Shown here: positions 51,824-60,844 of the stretch, piece after piece
How the letters are laid out: each line of letters begins with the position of its first letter
How positions within the stretch are numbered: the stretch's first letter is position 1
Source of the DNA: JAKACA01 sp049510975
GTDB taxonomy: Bacteria; Actinomycetota; Acidimicrobiia; Acidimicrobiales; Bog-793
Assembly (NCBI GenBank): GCA_049510975.1
Contig: JBEKYM010000006.1
Span: 54,925 to 118,924, forward strand
Reading direction: 5' to 3'
DNA length: 64,000 nucleotides
Notes under the pieces: model-generated
Seen by the model: the letters and a program-made list of their open reading frames with translations, nothing else
Databases searched by the model: none
Told to the model about the DNA's origin: nothing
Translations under genes and position numbers: made by a program

Positions 51824-53092
51824 GCGGCAGGATCGGCCTACGCCCCGCGAGCGGCTTGCGCCGTCGAGATGGGCAAGTAGGTACGGGAGCAACTCGGCGG
51901 CGTCTTGCCCTACTCCGGCGATCAGGTTCGAGCGCCGTCGCCGCAGGAACGGGAGCCCGAGAACATAGAGTCCCGGCACCGGCGAGACGCCACCGTCGTG
52001 CGCGACCCGGCCGCGGCGATCGAAGGCAGCCCGGTCCAGCCAGGGGTAGGAGGGGCGATACCCGGTCGCCCAAATCACGGTGGTAAACCGCCCGAGATCG
52101 ACCTCGGTGGGTACCGCACCGAGGCGAGTCGGCACTGGCCGGTCGGGGGCGGGGACCTCGTCCGAACACTCGTGCTCGGTGACGAAGTCGTCGATCCGCT
52201 GTAGGAGGCGCGTCTGCTTGAGATCCGCATTCGCCGTCAGGCTCGCAAGCCCGCCGGAGCACTGCGCCACCCCGCCCGAGACGGCCATCAGCCGGCCGAC
52301 AAACTCGACGCCGGCGTCGGAGAGCGCGTTGAGGTCGAGCGACATCCGGCTCGGATGGCCGACGAGTTGCACGGACGCGTGGCGGCGCGCCCGCTCGATG
52401 TCTTCGACCTCGTCGTAGCGCTCATCGAGCTGGCCGATCGCCTCCAGCCAGTGGTAGATGTCTCGGCCACGGTAGGTGCGCGGGAGCCGGACGTGCTCAC
52501 CGACCGCAAGGGTGACGGATCGTCCTGATCGCCGGAGCTCGTGCGCGATCTGGACGCCCGAGGCCGAGGCACCGACCACGAGCACGTCGCCCGTGGCGTC
52601 GAGTTGTGCAGGGCTCCGGTAGGCCATGGCGGTCACTTGGTCGATCCTGCGAGGCAGCTCGGCCGCGACCGCGGGGATCCGCGGGTCGCTCGACGCACCC
52701 GCCGCCACGACAACGGCCGCAGCCAGGTAGCAGCCGTCGTCAGTGGCCACCTCGAAGCCGCGGGTCGCTCGACGCACCTGTCGCACTGTGACTCGTGTGC
52801 GGACGGGGGCGCCGGTGCGGCAGGCGTAGGCCTCGAGCCAGCCGGCGGTCTCCGCCGCCGTCTGGTAGCCGTCGCGGTCCGGCCCCTCGAACTGGCACCC
52901 CGGCAGGCGGCACATCCAGTTCGGGGTGAGCAGCCGGAGGGAGTCCCAGCGCTCGGTGCGCCACGACGACGCCACCTCGCCGCGTTCGAGCACGACGTGG
53001 TCGAGCCCGGCGGCGGCAAGATGACGGCTCATCGCCAGGCCGGCCTGCCCGGCACCGACGACGACAACACCAACTTGCATCGCTCGCATCAT
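51755..53092 (-). CDS. Flavin-containing monooxygenase-like NAD(P)/FAD oxidoreductase
   Basis: 445 residues. Two nucleotide motifs are seen: VVVVGAGQAGLAMSRHLAAA for FAD and VLVVGASASGVQIAHELRR for NADPH. ATGYRPSYPWL is present, and the C-terminal PGLYVLGLPFLRRRRSNLI is typical of the CzcO/YUCCA-like group. The last 40 residues are an Arg-rich tail that runs antisense to the end of the upstream regulator. These enzymes oxygenate soft nucleophiles or move electrons to a partner. ATG start with two nearby alternative ATGs. Confidence 0.87.
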   Translation of the reverse strand: MMRAMQVGVVVVGAGQAGLAMSRHLAAAGLDHVVLERGEVASSWRTERWDSLRLLTPNWMCRLPGCQFEGPDRDGYQTAAETAGWLEAYACRTGAPVRTRVTVRQVRRATRGFEVATDDGCYLAAAVVVAAGASSDPRIPAVAAELPRRIDQVTAMAYRSPAQLDATGDVLVVGASASGVQIAHELRRSGRSVTLAVGEHVRLPRTYRGRDIYHWLEAIGQLDERYDEVEDIERARRHASVQLVGHPSRMSLDLNALSDAGVEFVGRLMAVSGGVAQCSGGLASLTANADLKQTRLLQRIDDFVTEHECSDEVPAPDRPVPTRLGAVPTEVDLGRFTTVIWATGYRPSYPWLDRAAFDRRGRVAHDGGVSPVPGLYVLGLPFLRRRRSNLIAGVGQDAAELLPYLLAHLDGASRSRGVGRSCRSVIEGAGEQRIPDPMDHRIDRA

Positions 53093-53131
53093 CGTGGCAG
53101 CTCAGTGGTCGGGAACGGATCCGCGGGCCGC

Positions 53132-53695
53132 TCAGGCGAGGGAAACCTGGACGGTGGTCGGATTCGTGATGATGTCGAAGACGGCCGACCGCTTCTGGGA
53201 CTGGGCCAGGATCGCCTCGAGGTCCGCGCGACTTGCGTCGGCGTCGATGTCGTAGCTCACCGCGATCTGGTCGAAGCCATTGCGTACGTCACCGTCGATA
53301 CCAAGGATGCCTTGCAGGTCCATCCCCGCCGTGACGGTCGCCTTCACGGAATGGAGCTGGACGCCGCGGTTCGACGCCACTGTCGCGACACCGGCCGTGA
53401 GGCACGATGCCAGCGCGGCGAGGGCGATCTCGGGTGGGGTGGCACCGTTGTCCTCGGAGGCGAAAACCTCTGGGTGGTCGGCCTCGACCGTGTAGGTCTG
53501 ACGGTGCACGTGCTCGGCTCCGAGGCCGGAGAAGTCGGTGATCGTGGTCCGGCTGTGGGTCCCTCTCACCCACTCGCAGCTCGCCCGCCACTGGAAACGG
53601 GCGGCCTCAGGGTGGCTCGTGAGCGCTTCGCGGGCGCCTCGCAGCGCCTCGATGTTGACGCCGTTGTCGATGGTCGGGGTATCGGTGGTGGTCAT
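53132..53695 (-). CDS. OsmC family protein
   Basis: 187 residues of the OsmC/Ohr fold. The first conserved Cys is in LAALASCLTAGV. The second region reads SQKRSAVFDIITNPTTVQV, with no Cys, as in YhfA-type members, so classic two-cysteine hydroperoxide reduction is unlikely. The start was moved to ATG 53695 because AGGAGG is seven bases ahead; the GTG two codons upstream is too close to it. It follows the FMO gene's start by about 40 bases in the same direction and could be co-transcribed with it. Confidence 0.88.
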   Translation of the reverse strand: MTTTDTPTIDNGVNIEALRGAREALTSHPEAARFQWRASCEWVRGTHSRTTITDFSGLGAEHVHRQTYTVEADHPEVFASEDNGATPPEIALAALASCLTAGVATVASNRGVQLHSVKATVTAGMDLQGILGIDGDVRNGFDQIAVSYDIDADASRADLEAILAQSQKRSAVFDIITNPTTVQVSLA

Positions 53696-53868
53696 CGCCA
53701 CTCCTCCTTTGTGATCGCGGCGGGCGCTCGCCAGCCACAGCGATCACTTTCCGCCGATGCGGCCCCGGAGTCTTGGAGCCGGGATGGAGATCAGTTGACG
53801 AACGACGGTCGCGCGATCTCCAACCAATCTTCAGGACTTCCGGCGCCATCTGGCGCACGATGCGGTCT

Positions 53869-54762
53869 ATGGCAATTCGAGCAGAAACCCAACGGACGGG
53901 CGAGGCAGCCGAGACCAACGACGGCGCCCAGATCGGTAGCGGCGCCCAGAGCGGTGACGGCGCCCAGACCGGTGACGGGCAGCACGACTGGCGGGCCGCC
54001 GGCGATGCGTGGGGCCACCGAGCGGCCGACTGGGCGTGCCTGCACGAGCACTACGCAATCGACGTGCTCATGGCGATCTTCGAGCGGGTGGGCGTCGGGC
54101 CGGGGACCGCTCTGCTCGACGTCGCCTGCGGGTCTGGCCTCGCCGTGCGCCTGGCGGCGGGCATGGGAGCGACGGTCTCGGGCGTCGATGCGTCGTCCGA
54201 GCTCCTCGCCGTGGCGGCCGTCCGTACGCCCGAGGCCGATCTGCGGCTCGGCTCCATGTTCGAGCTGCCGTGGAGGGATGCCTGCTTCGACGCCGCCATC
54301 TCGATCAACGGAATCTGGGGTGGATGCGAGAAGGCGCTCGAAGAGGCGATCCGGGTGCTCAAGCCCGGCGCGCCGCTGGGCATCAGCTTCTGGGGCGAGG
54401 GGCCGCCGCTCGACATCCGCGGTGTCTTCCGCCCGCTCGCCCGCCATTCGCCGGAGGCGCACCACGGGTCGATGAAGCGGCTGAACGACATCGCCACACC
54501 GGGCGTCGCCGAGGCGATGCTCGAGGCGGCCGGCTTCGTCGTCATTGAGCGGGGCGCTCGGGTTTCGGTCGTCGAGTGGCCGGACGCGGATGTTGCCTGG
54601 CGGGCCGTCTCCAGCACCGGACCTTCGGTGCCGGCCCTTCGAGGTCCCGACGCCGCCGAGGTTCGGCGCGAGATCATGGATGCACTCGAGGCGGGGCGCG
54701 ACCAGCTCGGCATCTATCGCATGCGGAGCGACCACCAGTTCGTCATCGCCCGGAAACCTTGA
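53869..54762 (+). CDS. SAM-dependent methyltransferase
   Basis: 297 residues. SAM motif I is LLDVACGSGLAVRLA, followed by SGVDASSELLAVA, then DAAISINGIWGGCEKALEE and RVLKPGAPLGISFWGEG. The N-terminal 35 residues hold a threefold Gly-Ala-Gln repeat encoded by an 18-base tandem repeat, then DWRAAGDAWGHRAADWA, the common opening of this methyltransferase group. An ATG three codons upstream is also possible; neither has a clear ribosome site. It is divergent from OsmC. Confidence 0.85.
   Translation: MAIRAETQRTGEAAETNDGAQIGSGAQSGDGAQTGDGQHDWRAAGDAWGHRAADWACLHEHYAIDVLMAIFERVGVGPGTALLDVACGSGLAVRLAAGMGATVSGVDASSELLAVAAVRTPEADLRLGSMFELPWRDACFDAAISINGIWGGCEKALEEAIRVLKPGAPLGISFWGEGPPLDIRGVFRPLARHSPEAHHGSMKRLNDIATPGVAEAMLEAAGFVVIERGARVSVVEWPDADVAWRAVSSTGPSVPALRGPDAAEVRREIMDALEAGRDQLGIYRMRSDHQFVIARKP
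53923..53976 (+). repeat. 18-bp tandem repeat, three units, inside the methyltransferase gene
   Basis: Units begin GGCGCCCAG and end GGTGAC or GGTAGC, with one to three differences between copies. They encode the flexible (Gly-Ala-Gln-x-Gly-x)3 leader of the protein. Confidence 0.9.
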
Positions 54763-54789
54763 CGAGCCGCTGCGATCCGGTCCACGACC

Positions 54790-55064
54790 ATGGACAGGGG
54801 AGGTCATCCCAGCGTTGCGATCGGTCCCCATGTGTGGAGCTACGTGGCGGGACACGCTGTTCGCGAACCGGAGACCGTCCGCGATCTCTACGCCGTCGCC
54901 GCAGACCGATGGGGAGCGGGCAGCCTGACGCGCCACTTGGCCGCGATCATGGCTACGAGACGGTCATCACCGACTGGCGGATGACCAACCTGCAGGCGGC
55001 TCGGTTCTGGCCGCGACGCGGCTTCCGGGAGGCGTTCCTCCGGATGTACCGTTCAATTCCCTGA
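54790..55064 (+). pseudogene. GNAT N-acetyltransferase remnant
   Basis: Two pieces of one GNAT-type gene remain in different frames. The first is GPHVWSYVAGHAVREPETVR followed by DLYAVAADRW and a Thr-Arg-His segment. The second, starting near 54950, is YETVITDWRMTNLQAARFWP followed by RRGFREAFLRMYRSIP, the normal C-terminus of the family. The acetyl-CoA-binding core that should lie between them is missing, so a deletion and a frameshift have inactivated the gene. The rest of the 414-base gap between its neighbours shows nothing else. Confidence 0.7.
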
Positions 55065-55176
55065 TCAGGCGTCGTATCGGCCTTCGCCGACTGGTCACCC
55101 GGCAACATACGAGTGCCGAGGCAAACCACTGACCACGTCGCAATGGCGACTGAGCGAAAGTGAAGCGAGGAATTGG

Positions 55177-55665
55177 ATGTCCGACAAACTGGCAACCTGC
55201 TTGTGGTTCGATCACGGTGAGGCCCGCGAGGCGGCTGAGTTCTATGCGAGGACGTTTCCCAGCAGCCACGTGGGCGCCGTCCATCTTGCCCCGTCGGACT
55301 ACCCAGACGGATCGGAGGGTAATGAGCTGACGGTCGAATTCACCGTGCTTGGCCGATCATTTGTGGGTCTGAATGGTGGGCCGAATTTCGTTCCGAACGA
55401 AGCCGTCAGCTTCATGGTACTGACCGACGACCAAGCCGAGACCGACAGGTATTGGAACGCGATCGTGGACAGCGGCGGGGAGGAGAGCGCGTGTGGTTGG
55501 TGTAGAGATCGTTGGGGCTTCTCGTGGCAAATCACGCCTCGAGCCTTGCTGGAAGCGATGAGCAGCCAGGACAGGGCCAGTGCAAAGCGGGTCATGGACG
55601 CGATGATGACCATGACGAAGATCGACATCGTTGCAATCGAGACCGCTGCCCGAGGATCGACGTAA
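55177..55665 (+). CDS. VOC family protein, PhnB-like
   Basis: 162 residues: LATCLWFDHGEAREAAEFYA and FPSSHVGAV open the fold. ELTVEFTVLGRSFVGLNGGP and FVPNEAVSFMVLTDDQAETD follow, and the segment CRDRWGFSWQITP is the PhnB hallmark. The protein is complete compared with the usual 150-165 residues. PhnB-like proteins have no settled function; they lack several metal ligands of glyoxalases. GAGGAATTGG precedes the ATG. Confidence 0.88.
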   Translation: MSDKLATCLWFDHGEAREAAEFYARTFPSSHVGAVHLAPSDYPDGSEGNELTVEFTVLGRSFVGLNGGPNFVPNEAVSFMVLTDDQAETDRYWNAIVDSGGEESACGWCRDRWGFSWQITPRALLEAMSSQDRASAKRVMDAMMTMTKIDIVAIETAARGST

Positions 55666-55830
55666 CTTCTCTCGGAATGACACACCGCTCGGCCGACGCG
55701 GCACCCTTCCTCCCGGATTGCGCAGGCGCCGCCGCAGCGGAGCGGGAAAGGGTCCTCTGGCGCGACCAGTAGTTCTCGGCGTTCCTAAACCCCTGCAGCT
55801 ATTTCTCCGACGCACCACCCGGTCCCGGGC

Positions 55831-56580
55831 TCATTCGCTGGCAAAGAGCGTCACAGCGATCCGCGGAGAACTGCTCGCGTTCGTCGAGGCGTTGTGGAGC
55901 GTCCACTGGTCCATGCACCAAACGTCGCCGGCCGCGCCGGTCAGCTCGATTACACGACAGAAGACGCCATCGACCTCCTCACCGTCGAGAAGGCGGGCGT
56001 CCAGGCAAGCGTCTCGCTGGGACAAGAGGAGCTCGAACCACTCGTATCTCCGCTGGAGGGCTCGCCTGACATCCGTGGAGGATCCGGCGTCGTGGTCCGG
56101 GCTCCCGGCGACGACACGACGCACCAGCCCAGCTGATCCCTCGATCGCCAGAGTCCCGCCACCGTAGGACTGCTGGTCCGAGAGGAGCACGAACAGCCGA
56201 GCCGTTCGATGCGCAGCCGGGTTGCCTCGACCTGGCTCGTCCAGGTGCCAGTTCTTGTGCGGCACCCGCCAGGAAGCGCTTGGTTCGGGGAATCTGATCA
56301 GCGGCGTCCAGTCGGCTGATGTCGGCCGCGCAATGATGCTCGACTGGATGCCGAGGATGTCCTCGGTGGCCAGCGCGCGTAAGGCCCCGCTGCGCTTGAG
56401 CGGTTGCAGGTGATACACCGCACCTGATGGCCATGTGGACGGGTCCGCCCGGTGAACATCCCGGGCAGCGAGATGCTCCCACACTGCGTCGAGCACCAAT
56501 GCGACGGTAGCGAGGTCGATGACCCCGCCAAGGTGAGAGAGGTCACCCTTCATCAGCGCATCGGGATCCAGCGACGCCAT
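55831..56580 (-). CDS. Fe(II)/2-oxoglutarate dioxygenase-like (PhyH type) protein
   Basis: About 249 residues of a double-stranded beta-helix protein. The iron facial triad is visible as HxD in NWHLDEPG and a distal His in QWTLHNAST, followed by the 2-oxoglutarate-binding Arg in SSPRIAVTLF. The N-terminus starts MASLDPDALMKGDLSHLGG. A GTG twelve codons upstream is an alternative. Hydroxylation of an unknown small molecule or halogenated/phytanoyl-like substrate is the family role. It has no operon partner and is convergent with the PhnB-like gene across a 165-base gap. Confidence 0.78.
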   Translation of the reverse strand: MASLDPDALMKGDLSHLGGVIDLATVALVLDAVWEHLAARDVHRADPSTWPSGAVYHLQPLKRSGALRALATEDILGIQSSIIARPTSADWTPLIRFPEPSASWRVPHKNWHLDEPGRGNPAAHRTARLFVLLSDQQSYGGGTLAIEGSAGLVRRVVAGSPDHDAGSSTDVRRALQRRYEWFELLLSQRDACLDARLLDGEEVDGVFCRVIELTGAAGDVWCMDQWTLHNASTNASSSPRIAVTLFASE

Positions 56581-56706
56581 CGCCTTAGGTTGCACTGCCA
56601 GCGCGGTGAGCGCCACCGAGTTGCCCGCTGTGTCGGAATCTCGGCCCGTCCGCGCCCTGCTTCGCCAGAAGCGGCAAGGGGTTGCGATCAGCTCTGCATC
56701 GCAAGG

Positions 56707-57801
56707 CTAGGAGATCGTGGCGATCAGTTTTCCTGACCTGGCGTTCATCTCCGTCAATGAGTTGCCGCCTTCGTTCACCACCCAGAGGTCGGCGCCGGCG
56801 ACGACGAGCGACTGAGGGTTGTTGAAGTCGTATGGGCCGTTGGTGTTGCACATCATCCAGTTCACCGAAGCCGTGCTGGCGGTGATCTGGGTGATCATCG
56901 GGGACGAGCCCGGTGGGCTGGCGGCGAAGAAATACCCGTCGCCGTAGGTGATCGGTCCGGGCGTCGGAAGGTAGTAGTCGTCGCTCGTGATCACTTGGAT
57001 GAGGGCGCCCGTAGAGGCGGAGAGCTCGGTCAGGGACTGACCCGCCTCGTTGGTCACCCAGAGGTTCCCGAGGTGGGCGGCGATGCCGGTCGGCTGGTCG
57101 AAGCCGTAACTCGAGTCGGACAGGGTCGCCACCCAGGCCATCGTGGTGGAGTCGATCTCGGTGAGGGAGTTGCCGGAGCTGTTCGTCACGAACAGGTCGT
57201 CTCCCTGCGAGATGATCGCCGTCGGCGCGTCGAAACCGAACTGGCTACCCGAGGCGATGCTATTGAGATGACCGCTCGTCGTGCTCAGCTTCGTCACCGA
57301 ACCGGTGGCGTTGAGCACGAACAGATGAGACGAGTTGGCGGCGAGAGCGATGGGATCGGAGAAGCCGTACTGGGCGCCGGAGATCGTTCGGACGAGGGCG
57401 CCTGTGCCGGCGACGAACTCGGTGACGGAGTCACCAGCTCCGTTCGTCACGAAGATGTCCGTCTTGACCCTCTTGATCGCGGTCGGCCCGTTGAAGTTGT
57501 AGCCGGTGCCGGCGATCGTGGCGACGTAGGCGCCGCTGGACGCGTTGAGCTCGGTGACCGAGTTCCCGGCATTGTTGGCGACGAACAGGTCGCCGCCGGC
57601 CACGGCGGCCGCAGCCGGAGCGTCGAACCCGTAGGCGTCGGCCGGGTGTGTGCTGCCAGCCGGGCTGGGCTGCACGGAGGCTGTCGCTGGGCTCGCCCCG
57701 AGGAGGAGGCCGGCGAGTACCGCGGTCGTCAGCGCGGCCGCCATCCGTCGCCGAGAGTATCGCCGCGTGCTCAGACCGTGGATTGATGTCGAGTTCGCCA
57801 T
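56707..57801 (-). CDS. Secreted seven-bladed beta-propeller protein (NHL/YncE-like)
   Basis: 364 residues. AAGGAGG stands seven bases before ATG 57801. A signal peptide (MAAALTTAVLAGLLLGASPA) precedes seven repeats of about 42 residues of the form DLFVANNAGNSVTEL...G.Y.F..P.A, a Trp-Asp/NHL-like blade. The pattern (L-W/F-V-x-N...G-x-S-L-T-E) is that of YVTN-type surface propellers. There is no catalytic motif and no anchor. It differs from the Asp-box propellers at 29 and 43 kb, which have cysteine pairs. Confidence 0.85.
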   Translation of the reverse strand: MANSTSIHGLSTRRYSRRRMAAALTTAVLAGLLLGASPATASVQPSPAGSTHPADAYGFDAPAAAAVAGGDLFVANNAGNSVTELNASSGAYVATIAGTGYNFNGPTAIKRVKTDIFVTNGAGDSVTEFVAGTGALVRTISGAQYGFSDPIALAANSSHLFVLNATGSVTKLSTTSGHLNSIASGSQFGFDAPTAIISQGDDLFVTNSSGNSLTEIDSTTMAWVATLSDSSYGFDQPTGIAAHLGNLWVTNEAGQSLTELSASTGALIQVITSDDYYLPTPGPITYGDGYFFAASPPGSSPMITQITASTASVNWMMCNTNGPYDFNNPQSLVVAGADLWVVNEGGNSLTEMNARSGKLIATIS

Positions 57802-58166
57802 GTGCTGCCTCCTTGGTTCCCCCTCCACCGTAGGGCGGCTGAGGCGGCGCCAAGCACGCGCGTGCCGGCGGCGGCGTTGCTCAGTGCGACGAGGTCACGT
57901 GACGACTCTCACGGGGGCGCCGGAGGTCGCCGAGAACGCAGCCGCTGGCGCCCGCGCCGAAACGGGTATCCCTGTGGTGCCGGAGTCGGGCCGCGCGTCG
58001 CGTGGCATAAGTGACGGTCAGGGCGCCCACTGTCAACAACGTCCGAAACGGACGGACCACCCGAGGCGCCGCCAGCAACAGACGCTTGCAGATAGAGAAG
58101 GTCGCGAGCCGCTCGGTCCTAGCCAGCCGAGTCCCGTCTCCAAGGCCAGAGGGTCCGGCAACCTCC
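57802..58166. other. 365-base intergenic stretch
   Basis: No credible gene is seen here. The part next to 57801 must hold the promoter of the propeller gene. The part near 58166 is the 3' region of the EAL gene. Overlapping frames are Arg/Pro-rich and lack ribosome sites. No strong hairpin-plus-T terminator was found. Confidence 0.6.
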
Positions 58167-60131
58167 TCAACCCGGCGAGATGGGGCCGGGACGCCCCAGG
58201 TAGAACCCCTGAGCAAAGTCCACTCCAGCCGCCCGCACGCAGTCGAGAGTGGCGGCATCTTCGACGCCTTCGGCCACGGTGCTGACATTGAACGATCGAG
58301 CGAGGCTGACAATGGCGTCAACCACGTGTCGGTTCGCTTCGTTGGTCAGCAGGTCTCGGACGAACTCGACGTCGATCTTGAGCCGGGTGATCGGCAGCTT
58401 CTTCAAGTAGACGAGGCTCCCGAACCCCGTTCCGAAGTCATCGATGGCCAAGCCGCATCCGAGGGCCGCCACGCCCTGGGCGAATTCCTCTGCTGCTCTG
58501 AGATCGGTCATGAGAGCCGTCTCGGTGATCTCGAACACGAGATCAGCTGGAGCAGCGCCGCTCCTGCGGATCTCGTGCTCGATGAACGACAGCATGCCCG
58601 GCGACTCGAGGGAGGCAGCCGACAGGTTGCACTCGACTGTCCGCCCAAGGGCCGCCAGTTCGACGGTGCGGCTGACGACCCAACGGTCGATCTCAGCGAT
58701 CAGCCCGAACTTCTCGGCGACTGGCAAGAAGTCGCCCGGCGGGATGATCTCGCCGTCGCAGCCGACCATTCGGAGCAGCACCTCTTCTGCCGGACGGCCG
58801 TCGCCGAGCGGGACGATCGGCTGGGAGTACAGGACCAAACGGTCCTCGTCGATGGCGTCACGGATCCCGGCCACGCAGCCGAGAGCAGCCAGTTCGCGCC
58901 GCAGAAGCGCCTGGTCCCGCTTCTCATCGGTGATGTCCCGGAACACGACGACCACGCCTTCGAAGGCAGCCTCGCTGTGCAAAGGTGCCGAGGAGAAAGC
59001 GACGGGAAAGGTCGTCCCGTCCTTGCGGCTGAAGGTCTCGTCAGAGCTGCGCAGCGTGTGGCCCAGCGTGCGGACCTCGAGCAGCGAGCACGCCTCGGCT
59101 GGGATGGGGTGGTGGTTGGCGTCCTGGAAATGGATCGTTTCGTGCATCGGACGACCACGGAGCTCCTCCTCGCTCCATCCGAGCATCTCGCAGGCAGCTG
59201 GGTTGACGTAGGTGACCAACCCGGCGGCGTCAAGGGTGTAGAGGCCTTCGGCCATGTTGTCCATGACGACCTGTCGGAAGGCTTCCGCCTCTTTGCGCTC
59301 GGTGATGTCGAGGACGACGTTGCCCACGCCAACGATCTCTCCGTCGACCTGCACCGGGTAGTAGCTGGCGAGCAGGTGAGTTACATGCTTCACTCCGTCG
59401 GCGTCGCTCGTGCGGCTGAGCATTACGTTGCACACGGTCTCACCCGCGAGCGCCCGACGATAGACGTCTTCGAGCTCGGGCCACAGGTCGGGAACCATCT
59501 CGGCAACCGTGCGACCAACCTCCTCGGCGACCGTCCGGCCATCGGCCTCGGCCAGTCGCTTGTTGATCCGCATGATCCGGAGGTCGGTGTCGACGAGCTT
59601 GAAGCCGATCGGCGCAGCGTCTCCGATGCTCCCGAGAAGGGTGAGCGCCTGCACCGCCTCGTTCTCCGACTTGCGTAGCGTCAGCTCCAGTCGCCGCTGG
59701 TCGTCGATGTCGGTGGCCGTTCCGACCCAGAAGGCCACGTTGGCCTCAGTATCCCGCACTGGCTTCGCCCGAAGCGAGTGCCAGCGGTAGACGCCGTCAT
59801 ATCGGCGGATCCGGTACTCGACACCGTAGTCCGCCCCGGTGGCCACCGCCTCGGCCCAAGCCTTGCGAGCCATCTCTCGGTCGTCGGGATGAGCACGCCT
59901 CAGCCAGTCCCCGTCCCCGGTTGGACCCAGGCAGCCGGTGTACGCCGTGCCCCGACTGTTCAGCGACGTGATCGCGCCATCGGCCGAAGCGGTCCACACC
60001 ACGTGCGGAACCGAATCCAGGATCAGCCGAGTATGGGCATCGATCGAACCCAGCGAATGAGTCGGCGCTTCGAATGAGGAACTGGGAACTGCCGTCGAAG
60101 GATTGGACACTACGACAGAGTCGGCGGGCAC
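58167..60131 (-). CDS. PAS-PAS-PAS-EAL protein with EVL variant active site
   Basis: About 654 soluble residues. Three PAS domains are seen (about 30-150 with WHSLRAKPVRDTEA, about 165-285, about 295-410 with NPAACEMLGW), but no GGDEF domain. The EAL domain has EVLLRM in place of EALLR; the catalytic Glu is kept. The other motifs are CNLSAAS, FEITETA, DDFGTGFGSL, LKIDVEF, VAEGVED and AQGFYLGRP. c-di-GMP hydrolysis controlled by PAS-bound ligands or light/redox is expected. GTG 60131 lies 13 bases after the HTH stop; GTG 60110 is an alternative. Confidence 0.85.
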   Translation of the reverse strand: MPADSVVVSNPSTAVPSSSFEAPTHSLGSIDAHTRLILDSVPHVVWTASADGAITSLNSRGTAYTGCLGPTGDGDWLRRAHPDDREMARKAWAEAVATGADYGVEYRIRRYDGVYRWHSLRAKPVRDTEANVAFWVGTATDIDDQRRLELTLRKSENEAVQALTLLGSIGDAAPIGFKLVDTDLRIMRINKRLAEADGRTVAEEVGRTVAEMVPDLWPELEDVYRRALAGETVCNVMLSRTSDADGVKHVTHLLASYYPVQVDGEIVGVGNVVLDITERKEAEAFRQVVMDNMAEGLYTLDAAGLVTYVNPAACEMLGWSEEELRGRPMHETIHFQDANHHPIPAEACSLLEVRTLGHTLRSSDETFSRKDGTTFPVAFSSAPLHSEAAFEGVVVVFRDITDEKRDQALLRRELAALGCVAGIRDAIDEDRLVLYSQPIVPLGDGRPAEEVLLRMVGCDGEIIPPGDFLPVAEKFGLIAEIDRWVVSRTVELAALGRTVECNLSAASLESPGMLSFIEHEIRRSGAAPADLVFEITETALMTDLRAAEEFAQGVAALGCGLAIDDFGTGFGSLVYLKKLPITRLKIDVEFVRDLLTNEANRHVVDAIVSLARSFNVSTVAEGVEDAATLDCVRAAGVDFAQGFYLGRPGPISPG

Positions 60132-60144
60132 CCAGGGGGTGCAT

Positions 60145-60537
60145 CTAGGGCCATTGGTCCCATATCTGAGAAAGAGGCTCGAATTGGCGATCGCTTTCCG
60201 GATGATAGAGGCGGGCCCCGGCTTGGCGAGAGATCCCAAGCCTGGCTGAGGCCTCGGTGATCGACAGGCCCTCTTCGTCGATCATGGCCCGGATCACGCC
60301 AACCCGCATCGATTGGATGGCTCTCTCGAACCGGAGGAAAGCATCTGCCGCTCTGAGCCGGACGTCTCGGCCACCGCCGTTGATGAGCTCGTTGACGATC
60401 TCGCTCATGGGGCGACCGGCGAGGCGGCCCTGCCGCCCCGCCTCGAGCGCGGTCACGGCGGCTTCCACGGCGTCACACACCCCCTGACCAGCCTCAGCCA
60501 CGTTCCCAACACCAGTCACGAACTGATCTTCCGCCAT
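60145..60537 (-). CDS. Small helix-turn-helix protein in operon with the EAL gene
   Basis: 130 residues. The N-terminal 80 are helical (VCDAVEAAVTALEAGRQGRL). The C-terminal part contains a clear HTH, GLSITEASARLGISRQAGARL, followed by LYHPESD, similar in style to the Arg/Tyr recognition helices of short actinobacterial regulators. ATG 60537 follows GGAGGGG. The gene lies 13 bases upstream of the PAS-EAL gene, so it may regulate that operon. No named family was recognised. Confidence 0.7.
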   Translation of the reverse strand: MAEDQFVTGVGNVAEAGQGVCDAVEAAVTALEAGRQGRLAGRPMSEIVNELINGGGRDVRLRAADAFLRFERAIQSMRVGVIRAMIDEEGLSITEASARLGISRQAGARLYHPESDRQFEPLSQIWDQWP

Positions 60538-60844
60538 GACCCCTCCGGCCAAGCCGACGACTGTCTCCACAGTATTACGACAGCGGGCGCTTTCCCGCCG
60601 CGCCCCTCGGCACACCCTCGATGGCGGAGCGAGCGAGACATCACATGCCCGCGCGAGAGCTCAGCTCGCAGCGTGGCGCACGACTTTGAGTCAACCGACC
60701 GGCGTCATCCCGTCGTCCCGTGATGCGGCCATCTCATAGAGAGATGCGGCTCCGTCCTGCACTGCGGACCAAGGAATGGCACGAGGCCCTGGCAGGTCTC
60801 GTAGACGACGGAGGTACCACGCCAAGGGGCGCACCGAAGAACCC

